33,400 nucleotides of DNA from Clostridia bacterium (GTDB taxonomy: Bacteria; Bacillota; Clostridia; Christensenellales; Borkfalkiaceae): positions 1 through 33,400 of the forward strand of contig JAGAIP010000001.1 of assembly GCA_017626495.1 (NCBI GenBank), in the 5' to 3' direction. Below the pieces are notes generated by a model. That model searched no databases and was not told where the DNA came from. It saw only the letters and a list, made by a program, of their open reading frames with translations. Each line of letters starts with the position of its first letter. Position 1 is the stretch's first letter. Positions 16,063-21,588 of the stretch are shown here, piece by piece. The translations under genes were made by a program, and so were the position numbers.

Positions 16063-16398
16063 ATGAACACATCATCTATCGGAAAAAGGATAAGAAAATA
16101 CAGAGAAGCAAAAGGTTGGCGGCAAGAGGATTTTGCCGAAAGAATAGGACTCAGCGTTACTTATACGGGAATGATCGAACGCGGTGAAAAAGTACCTAAG
16201 CTTGAAACATTCATTACCATAGCAAACGCATTGGAAGTGTCGGCAGATTTATTGCTTGCCGATGTGCTTTCGACCGGATATAACATTAAGTCCTCCGAAA
16301 TGACGGACGCACTCTCCGATTTACCTTCTTCCGAAAGAGAAAGAATATACAGCGTTGTCAATACAATGATTACTTTTGAAAAAAGAGGCAAAAAGTGA
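16063..16398 (+). CDS. XRE-family regulator divergent to the SLOG operon
   Basis: The 111-residue protein has a SinR/XRE-type helix-turn-helix at residues 6-60 (RQEDFAERIGLSVTYTGMIERGE). A short C-terminal helical region (DALSDLPSSERERIYSVV) is probably for dimerisation. It is the only well-supported plus-strand gene in the window. ATG 16063 is preferred over TTG 16051 because GAGGT lies between them at good spacing. It faces the SLOG operon and probably regulates it and itself. Confidence 0.9.
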   Translation: MNTSSIGKRIRKYREAKGWRQEDFAERIGLSVTYTGMIERGEKVPKLETFITIANALEVSADLLLADVLSTGYNIKSSEMTDALSDLPSSERERIYSVVNTMITFEKRGKK

Positions 16399-16400
16399 AA

Positions 16401-16436
16401 AAAACTGCCCCCGAGCGAACTCGGAGGCAGTTTTCT
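16401..16436. terminator. Bidirectional intrinsic terminator
   Basis: A strong hairpin AAAACTGCC..CCGAG-CGAA-CTCGG..GGCAGTTTT has a T run on both strands. It ends the plus-strand XRE gene and the minus-strand sigma4-alphaCTD operon, which converge here. Confidence 0.9.
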
Positions 16437-16456
16437 TGTACTTCGTGTTCTGCTTA

Positions 16457-17074
16457 TTATTCAATAAACTCATCCCACGCCGTGTTATAAACACCTATTG
16501 CTTTCAGTGCTTCGGCAATTTCGATCATAGATTTCTTACCGAGATTTTTGGTTTGGAGAATTTCTTCTTCCGTCAAAGCCGCAATATCTCCAACTGTATC
16601 ACATCCTCTGACCTTCAAGCAATTAAAGGAACGAACCGTCAAATCAAGTTCTTCCAATGTCATTTGAAGTTGGCTATCGACCTTGGCATTTCTCTTTTCT
16701 TCTTCCCTTTTCGCTATCAACGCTTCGTATCCGCACTTACCAAACTTGATATAACCAAGTCTTTGCGGTTCACGAAGCTTTCTCAATATCTTGTCGCTAA
16801 GACTTCTAATGCGCTCTGTTGTTACTCCAATTTCAATACCAATCTCACGCAAAGACAGATGCTCTTGATAGCGCATACGTATAATTGTTTGCTCTCGTTC
16901 CGCAAGAGTTGATAGCGCATAGTCTAAACCCGCTTTTATATCTTCGGTAATATCTTCTGTCGGCAACTCCGTTGGGTATACAGCGGTAAGTTGAATGACA
17001 AGCAACAGATTCTTCGGATAGTCCTCTTTTAGATATTTCATTTTTAAGTTTTCACCCGTGTGTCTGATAACCAT
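16457..17074 (-). CDS. Sigma-70 region 4 fused to an RNA polymerase alpha C-terminal domain
   Basis: The protein has about 205 residues. Residues 45-104 are a sigma region 4 helix-turn-helix (TLAEREQTIIRMRYQ, then SLREIGIEIGVTTERIRSL). A charged linker follows. Residues 140-193 closely match the RpoA C-terminal domain (LDLTVRSFNCLKVRG, then NLGKKSMIEIAEAL). The residues that contact UP-element DNA in E. coli alpha (Arg265, Asn268, Cys269, Gly296, Lys298, Ser299) all have counterparts, so DNA binding is likely retained. There is no core-binding sigma region 2. It probably acts as a promoter-region activator or anti-activator. Start 17074 (two bases after the upstream stop) is chosen; ATG 17041 is an alternative. 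Confidence 0.75.
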   Translation of the reverse strand: MVIRHTGENLKMKYLKEDYPKNLLLVIQLTAVYPTELPTEDITEDIKAGLDYALSTLAEREQTIIRMRYQEHLSLREIGIEIGVTTERIRSLSDKILRKLREPQRLGYIKFGKCGYEALIAKREEEKRNAKVDSQLQMTLEELDLTVRSFNCLKVRGCDTVGDIAALTEEEILQTKNLGKKSMIEIAEALKAIGVYNTAWDEFIE

Positions 17075-17076
17075 AA

Positions 17077-17526
17077 TTATTTTCTTACCTCTATCGAATC
17101 GAGAATGTACGTATATAAACGCATCATCCGCGAGACTTCTTCCTCTCCGTATTTTTTCTCGGTACGCGCCCATATCATAAACGTGTGGCAATCTTCAATG
17201 TTGGGCGTGTTAAGACACGCTTCAATATGAATCAACTTATCGTTTTCGTAAACAACGTAACAACCGTCCAATCCCGCCTTGTGCAACTCGGTTATCTCAC
17301 CGATTTTTTTATGAGAAAGTTCCTCATCGAAAAGGCTTTCTATACTCTCAATCGCACTTTCAGCGATCTCGTTACCTGCAACCGTAATTCTGACTTTCCA
17401 ATCCTCAGTGAAAAGCTCTAATCCATCTTCCAACTCCACTTCGTTTGAAGTGGTGAGGTACATATTGTCGGGAATTGCAAAAGAAAGATATTCCAATTCA
17501 AATCTACCTTTGTTATACTTCAGCAT
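17077..17526 (-). CDS. Hypothetical protein between AbrB-like and sigma4-alphaCTD genes
   Basis: The 149-residue soluble acidic protein starts MLKYNKGRFELEYLSFAIPD and ends RMMRLYTYILDSIEVRK; it looks like a mixed alpha/beta fold. AGGAGG precedes ATG 17526, so the longer frame from 17592 is rejected. Its stop is two bases before the fusion gene start and its start is 26 bases after the AbrB-like stop, giving a three-gene operon. No family was recognised. Confidence 0.75.
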   Translation of the reverse strand: MLKYNKGRFELEYLSFAIPDNMYLTTSNEVELEDGLELFTEDWKVRITVAGNEIAESAIESIESLFDEELSHKKIGEITELHKAGLDGCYVVYENDKLIHIEACLNTPNIEDCHTFMIWARTEKKYGEEEVSRMMRLYTYILDSIEVRK

Positions 17527-17551
17527 TTGTTTTTCCTCCTTTGTACTGTAT

Positions 17552-17803
17552 TCAGATGACCGCTGCGACTTCTGCTCGGTGTATTTGAGCAACTTGTTCT
17601 ATGCAACCGTTACACAAACGAATAGATTTTCCCTTTGGTATTTGCGCTCCGCATACGGCACAAACGGTATCTTCGGGAGTAATGATAACTCGTCCATTCT
17701 CAACCGAGAAAAGCACGGGAGAACCGGGTGCAAGGCTTAGTGCCTTGCAAATGTCTTTGGGTATTACAATGCGGTCTAATTTATCAAGCAATGATCTTGT
17801 CAT
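17552..17803 (-). CDS. AbrB/SpoVT-like DNA-binding protein with zinc-binding cysteines
   Basis: The protein has about 83 residues. The N-terminus has the swapped-hairpin AbrB pattern (LDKLDRIVIPKDICKALSL...GSPVLFSVENGRVII), typical of AbrB/MazE/SpoVT regulators that bind DNA as dimers. The C-terminal part carries CAVCG and LCNGC, a likely zinc site. ATG 17803 is preferred because AAGGAAGG lies immediately upstream; the frame could extend to 17851 but lacks a ribosome binding site there. It is first in an operon whose leader has a terminator/antiterminator arrangement and palindromes that may be its own operators. Confidence 0.85.
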   Translation of the reverse strand: MTRSLLDKLDRIVIPKDICKALSLAPGSPVLFSVENGRVIITPEDTVCAVCGAQIPKGKSIRLCNGCIEQVAQIHRAEVAAVI

Positions 17804-17817
17804 AACAACCTTCCTTT

Positions 17818-17911
17818 CTTTCGGTGTACTTTTGCTCTTAATTTTGTTCATCGAATGTTATATACGGTGAACAAAAAAAGCCCTTTCGTACACCGAAAGA
17901 GGCAGCTATGA
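17818..17911 (-). promoter_or_regulatory. Putative transcription-attenuator leader of the AbrB-like operon
   Basis: The leader RNA (from about 17911) first forms an intrinsic terminator: GCCUCUUUCG (17903-17894), loop, CGAAAGGGC, then seven U. The 12-base segment CUUUCGGUGUAC (17899-17888) is part of that stem. It is also perfectly complementary to GUACACCGAAAG (17829-17818), placed four bases before the ribosome binding site. The two pairings are mutually exclusive. Between them a second hairpin can form (GUUCACCG/CGAUGAAC). As DNA, the same repeats could instead be AbrB-like operator sites. Confidence 0.55.
17872..17903 (-). terminator. Intrinsic terminator within the leader
   Basis: A nine-base-pair stem with one bulged U is followed by an uninterrupted run of seven T on the minus strand. 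It would stop most transcripts from the promoter at 17918-17947 before the AbrB-like gene. Confidence 0.8.
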
Positions 17912-17917
17912 AACTTT

Positions 17918-17947
17918 TTTATAGCGAAAAAACACTACTTTTGTCGA
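17918..17947 (-). promoter_or_regulatory. Promoter of the AbrB-like/sigma4-alphaCTD operon
   Basis: On the minus strand, TCGACA (17942-17947) and TATAAA (17918-17923) are 18 bases apart, each five of six to consensus. Transcription would start about 17911, directly before the leader terminator. Confidence 0.65.
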
Positions 17948-17952
17948 AGGCG

Positions 17953-17981
17953 TTGACGGTATAAAAAAAGAATGTTATAAT
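17953..17981 (+). promoter_or_regulatory. Consensus promoter pointing antisense into the integrase gene
   Basis: On the plus strand, TTGACG (17953-17958) and perfect TATAAT (17976-17981) are exactly 17 bases apart. The start point would be about 17988, reading into the 3' end of the integrase gene on the opposite strand. The -10 lies inside one arm of the integrase terminator hairpin. Confidence 0.65.
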
Positions 17982-18004
17982 ATGTCCACAGAATATAACA
18001 TTCT
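17963..18004 (-). terminator. Intrinsic terminator of the integrase gene
   Basis: A perfect 11-base inverted repeat (AGAATGTTATA at 17969-17979, TATAACATTCT at 17994-18004) overlaps the integrase stop codon and is followed on the minus strand by a run of T. The related sequence GAATGTTATA also occurs at about 17853. The region may lie close to the end of the mobile element. Confidence 0.75.
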
Positions 18005-18941
18005 ACGCTTCAATATAAAGCTTTCCAAGACGGTTCATCATATCCTTTTTATGCTCCATTAAGGAATGAGCATATCGGTTTAAGGTTATGGTCGGGTTCT
18101 TGTGTCCTAAGATCTCGGAAAGTGTTTTTACGTCAACTCCGCACTCAATCGCGCGGGTGGCAAAAGTGTGTCTTAATGAATGGAACCCTTTATGCGGGAT
18201 TCCATTCTTTTTTAATAATAACTCAAACGTGCGCTGATACGATCTGACGGATATAATTTTTTCACCGTCACCAACAACGTATTTAGAGCCGTTTTTCTTT
18301 TTGGTTTCTCGGAGCAAAGGCAAAAGCTGCTTCGGGAATGGAATTACACGCATAGAGGTTGTGGTTTTTGGAGCATTAACGAAACGGCAATATTTTCCGT
18401 TTTCATCTGTACTGTCGTGACAGGTCTTGCTAATGCTGATCTCGCGCTTTTCAAAATCAATATCCGTCCATTCAAGCGCGAGCAATTCACCGATGCGAAG
18501 TCCGGTATATAAACAAAGCAAAATGCCAACGGTCTTTTGCCGCTTGTCATTCCTCACTGCATCTTCTATTTGCTTTTGCTCGGCAACCGAAAAACACTCA
18601 ACCTTTTTTTCCTCAATGCGAGGTCGCTTGATTTTGTCTGCGATGTACTGACTACACAAATCAATATCATGTGCGGTTGCAAGTGAATCTTGAATAACCG
18701 CCACAATAAGGTTGACCGTACTCGGTGCTAAACCTCCGCCCGTTCTGTGATTTCCGCACTTTCGCATATCCACAATATGCCGTTGCAATAATTGCGGAGT
18801 TAGTTCGTCCATTTCGTATTCACCAAGTCGTGGAATGAGGTGAGAATGAACGATTTGCGTATAGCGAGTGTGTGTTTTTGCCTTTGAAGATTGCTTCACA
18901 TAGTTTTCTAACCACTCAACTAACCATTCTTTGTATTTCAT
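18003..18941 (-). CDS. Tyrosine integrase of the integrative and conjugative element
   Basis: The 312-residue protein has an N-terminal SAM-like core-binding domain (residues 5-95) and a C-terminal catalytic domain. The active-site residues are all present: Arg149 (TGLRIGELLALEW), His254-x-x-Arg257 (HSLRHTFAT), His280 (LGHKNPTIT) and the nucleophile Tyr290 (RYAHS). It lacks the extra N-terminal arm-binding domain of some Tn916-type integrases. It should excise and integrate the element whose transfer genes lie to its right. GCAGGA precedes ATG 18941, and two similar GCAGGA-x-CAAA words lie upstream. Confidence 0.9.
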   Translation of the reverse strand: MKYKEWLVEWLENYVKQSSKAKTHTRYTQIVHSHLIPRLGEYEMDELTPQLLQRHIVDMRKCGNHRTGGGLAPSTVNLIVAVIQDSLATAHDIDLCSQYIADKIKRPRIEEKKVECFSVAEQKQIEDAVRNDKRQKTVGILLCLYTGLRIGELLALEWTDIDFEKREISISKTCHDSTDENGKYCRFVNAPKTTTSMRVIPFPKQLLPLLRETKKKNGSKYVVGDGEKIISVRSYQRTFELLLKKNGIPHKGFHSLRHTFATRAIECGVDVKTLSEILGHKNPTITLNRYAHSLMEHKKDMMNRLGKLYIEA

Positions 18942-18979
18942 GTTTGTATCCTGCCTTTATATAATATTTGTCCTGCTAA

Positions 18980-19018
18980 ATATAAAAGAAGCCGAACATA
19001 TTTGGTATGCTCGGCTTC
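18980..19018 (-). terminator. Intrinsic terminator of the ICE transfer operon
   Basis: The hairpin AGAAGCCGA-CATA...TATG-TCGGCTTCT (14 base pairs with one G-U on the minus strand) is followed by TTTTATATTT. It lies about 100 bases after the CD1108-like gene and separates it from the integrase. The 19019-19113 stretch is otherwise A/T-rich with no gene. Confidence 0.85.
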
Positions 19019-19113
19019 TCGCTATTTGAGGAACGGTTTGCACCACCCTCTCGTTGTTATTCTGATATACTCTATTATATCATTTTTTGATGAATTTTTC
19101 AATATGAACGTGT

Positions 19114-20298
19114 TTACTCCCCGAGTATTCCCGCCCATAATTCAGAGTTTTCTTCACTTAACAACTCATCAAGCATCGTATCTTGCTTAGTTGAAAAGCC
19201 ATACTCATCTGAGATCTCGTCTGCACTCATACTGTCAGTAACTACAGTAAGAATTATCATAGTCACATCTTCTTGTACCTCGACAAGCTCTCCGTCAGCA
19301 TTTGTTTCATATCGCGTTACAGTAGTCGTTCTCGATTCGGTACGCAGTGAGATTGAGTTCATATCCCAAAAGATCGCTTTGAGTTCAGCCGCTTTATCTT
19401 CATCAAAGGTCGCTACCTCTTGCGGTTCATCACCAAGATTGAGCTTGACCGCATAAACCGCGATCATTTCATCCCACGCGGCTATATCTCCCTCATAATT
19501 GAGAATATCATATTGACAGTTTGCAATCAGCTCTGCTTGCCGTTGATGGTATTCTCTTTCAAGGTCAGTTTTTACGCTGTAAATCGTTATCTCACTATCT
19601 TCAGCCGGGACGAATATGGCATACACCGAGCCGACCACAAGAGCCACGATAACGATGATTACGATAATGAGGACAGCAACCCATCCTCCCGCCACAATAG
19701 CGGCTATAATGCCTTTTATGGCGGCTACCGTGGCTTTTGCGGCTGCTATGATCGCCTTGACCGCCACTTTTACGAATTTCACAGTAGCAATCGCGGCTTT
19801 CTTTATGAGTTGAGCCGCTTTTACCGTTCCTTTGACCGCCGCTTTTGTGCCTTTGACCGTTGCTTTCGCAGTAGTCTTTGCGCCCTTAACGGCGGTCTTT
19901 GTTCCCTTTACTGTTTTCTTGGGTGCCTTACTTGCCGTCTTAATTCCCTTCTTGGGTGCTTCAAGCATCGGTCTTTGCGGTGAGGGTAATTGCTTCAAAT
20001 TGAGATTCGGCTTAGGTTTTCTCGGTCGATTTCTCCACTTATGAATATTCTTCCGAGTTTCTTTTACACCCCATCGTCCGACTTTGTTAGCTCCCACCAC
20101 CGCCATTCGCGCGATACGTTCTTCCTTGTCTTGAAGCTCACTTCCGGCATAATCGGTTTCCGACTCATACCCAATATTCTGCGTTTGCTCCGCAGAATTA
20201 TGGAGAGATGAAATGCCGCTTTTGGATTTCTGCGCGAGAGTATCAGCGCGGTCAAAGGTCTTTATCGTTTTTAGAGATTCCCTTGTTTTGATTTTCAT
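19114..20298 (-). CDS. CD1108-like ICE membrane protein lacking a hydrolase domain
   Basis: The 394-residue protein has a basic N-terminus and a long Lys/Ala/Thr-rich low-complexity tract (residues 115-190, repeats such as KGTKTAVKGAKTTAK). One strongly hydrophobic helix follows (about 195-225), then an acidic extracytoplasmic domain of about 165 residues. This is the architecture of the CD1108-type proteins of Tn1549/CTn elements, which normally continue into a lysozyme and/or NlpC/P60 peptidoglycan hydrolase. Here the protein ends at SENSELWAGILGE-like sequence before a terminator, with no hydrolase part. It overlaps the upstream gene by four bases. Confidence 0.75.
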   Translation of the reverse strand: MKIKTRESLKTIKTFDRADTLAQKSKSGISSLHNSAEQTQNIGYESETDYAGSELQDKEERIARMAVVGANKVGRWGVKETRKNIHKWRNRPRKPKPNLNLKQLPSPQRPMLEAPKKGIKTASKAPKKTVKGTKTAVKGAKTTAKATVKGTKAAVKGTVKAAQLIKKAAIATVKFVKVAVKAIIAAAKATVAAIKGIIAAIVAGGWVAVLIIVIIVIVALVVGSVYAIFVPAEDSEITIYSVKTDLEREYHQRQAELIANCQYDILNYEGDIAAWDEMIAVYAVKLNLGDEPQEVATFDEDKAAELKAIFWDMNSISLRTESRTTTVTRYETNADGELVEVQEDVTMIILTVVTDSMSADEISDEYGFSTKQDTMLDELLSEENSELWAGILGE

Positions 20299-21080
20299 GC
20301 GCTCTCCCTGCTTTCCTCAATCCTCTGTTTCAGAGCATTATAGAAAGCTCTGCTGCGGATGCTCTTGCCATCAGCACTCCATTCGTTCTCAAACGCAAAG
20401 CGGATCTCCAACTCACGCACCGAATAGTCAGCGCGGAATTGCCGCCAAGTGCTGTCATCCCATCTGCGCAACTGCGCCCACAAATCGGGAAAGTGCTCAT
20501 AGAGCTTGCGAAGCTCAGATAGAGCCTGCAAGGGACAACACCAACAAGAGACGCGGTGAAAGATCTCATAGAGACCGCCCCAATCAAAGCCTTTGGCGTA
20601 ACAGTAATCAAGGCAATCCTTTTCGGTCATACTCCATTCGACAAGAGGATAACAGCCATTCTCTTTGATGCGCTCGGGTTCATCAGCGGCTATACCGATA
20701 TACTCGATCACATCGTATTCCTTTTTCAGTTCCTTTAGATACTTCGCAATAACACGGGTTTTGAGCATAGCAGTACACCAACGGTTGTACGGTCCACCCC
20801 AACTCATACCGCCGTATTTTTCAAGTTTTGGATTCTTTCGCTTGGGCATATACTCTGAGAAGTAATACTCAAAGCTGTGTTCTGCTTTAAGGTAAGTGAT
20901 CTCTCTGCCGATATACTTCTCTAACTTTTTCAGATGGTCGTACATCTGCGGAAATTCAAGCCCCGTATCACAGAACAAAATCAAATCTATCGGGCGTTTC
21001 TCCTCGATCAAACGCAATAGCATAGCCGTGGAATCCTTACCGCCCGATAGAGAAACCATATAGAGTTTCTTTTTACTCAC
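20295..21080 (-). CDS. PAPS reductase-like PP-loop protein of the ICE
   Basis: The protein has about 261 residues. The PP-loop motif MVSLSGGKDSTAMLL at residues 8-22 binds ATP, and LILFCDTGLEFPQMY follows. Later the CWCCPLQ cysteine cluster (about residue 185) could bind a metal or Fe-S cluster. It resembles the phosphoadenosine phosphosulfate reductase/ATP-pyrophosphatase family often carried by phages and ICEs, rather than a sulfate-assimilation enzyme. GTG 21080 is chosen because GGAGG lies five bases upstream; the frame to 21152 overlaps two hairpins and is not coding. Confidence 0.8.
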   Translation of the reverse strand: MSKKKLYMVSLSGGKDSTAMLLRLIEEKRPIDLILFCDTGLEFPQMYDHLKKLEKYIGREITYLKAEHSFEYYFSEYMPKRKNPKLEKYGGMSWGGPYNRWCTAMLKTRVIAKYLKELKKEYDVIEYIGIAADEPERIKENGCYPLVEWSMTEKDCLDYCYAKGFDWGGLYEIFHRVSCWCCPLQALSELRKLYEHFPDLWAQLRRWDDSTWRQFRADYSVRELEIRFAFENEWSADGKSIRSRAFYNALKQRIEESRESA

Positions 21081-21095
21081 GTTTACCTCCAAATA

Positions 21096-21120
21096 AAAAT
21101 GGGCGGTATCGCTACCGCCC
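21096..21120 (-). terminator. Hairpin directly before the PAPS-reductase-like gene
   Basis: GGGCGGTA-TCGC-TACCGCCC (21101-21120) is an 8-base perfect stem, followed on the minus strand by ATTTTTATTT and then the ribosome binding site. It looks like an attenuator or second terminator. Confidence 0.65.
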
Positions 21121-21150
21121 GAACATCGAAATGTAGACAAATAGAACCGC

Positions 21151-21188
21151 AAAAACGGGGTGTAAGGTATTGCTACCTTGCCACCCCG
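21151..21188 (-). terminator. Intrinsic terminator after the cysteine-rich VLP gene
   Basis: CGGGGTG (21156-21162) pairs with CACCCCG (21182-21188), with an inner AAGGTA/TACCTT stem around TTGC. A run of five T follows on the minus strand. Confidence 0.75.
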
Positions 21189-21225
21189 AAAAGCGCGTCT
21201 AAAAAGCCTTATTATACAAGCAATT

Positions 21226-21588
21226 TCAGCTCTCTATTTGTCTACATCTATACCTTCTGTTTCTGATATATTCTGCCTTAACCTTTCGATGCCTACGCTT
21301 TGCGCAAGCATCGCAAAACTGCCTTTTGTTGCAGGTCTTTTCAATCACTGCGCCACAATCCTTGCATACAGATATGGGATTCGTTTTCACGACTTCCGCT
21401 TCAAGATCCTTATCAAGTGGCAGTACCGCCCTTTTGAAATACTTACAGAGCAAGGAATAAGAAATGATCTGCGGACATTCGCAATCAAGGCATACACACT
21501 CTCCGTCCATGAAGTTTGCGCACATACGGCGAATGAGCTTATTCGCGCGTATTCGCTGCTTCGGCGTCATCTGTATCAAGCTACTCAT
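21226..21588 (-). CDS. Cysteine-rich VLP-type ICE protein
   Basis: The 120-residue protein has two zinc-finger-like parts: CANFMDGECVCLDCECPQIISYSLLC (residues 23-48) and CKDCG...CNKRQFCDAC (about 75-95). Between them is FKRAVLPLDKDLEAEV, matching the cysteine-rich VLP family found in Clostridial conjugative elements. The C-terminus is very basic. It probably binds nucleic acid. Its start overlaps the VirB4 stop by four bases (ATGA). Confidence 0.8.
   Translation of the reverse strand: MSSLIQMTPKQRIRANKLIRRMCANFMDGECVCLDCECPQIISYSLLCKYFKRAVLPLDKDLEAEVVKTNPISVCKDCGAVIEKTCNKRQFCDACAKRRHRKVKAEYIRNRRYRCRQIES

Noticed and set aside
18942-19113. Possible small xis-like gene between integrase and CD1108-like gene
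   Set aside because: No frame of useful length with a ribosome binding site; the stretch holds the terminator and A/T-rich sequence only.
21081-21152. Extension of the PAPS-reductase-like gene to 21152
   Set aside because: The extra 24 residues are translated from the attenuator hairpin and terminator region. A GTG with GGAGG at ideal spacing lies at 21080.
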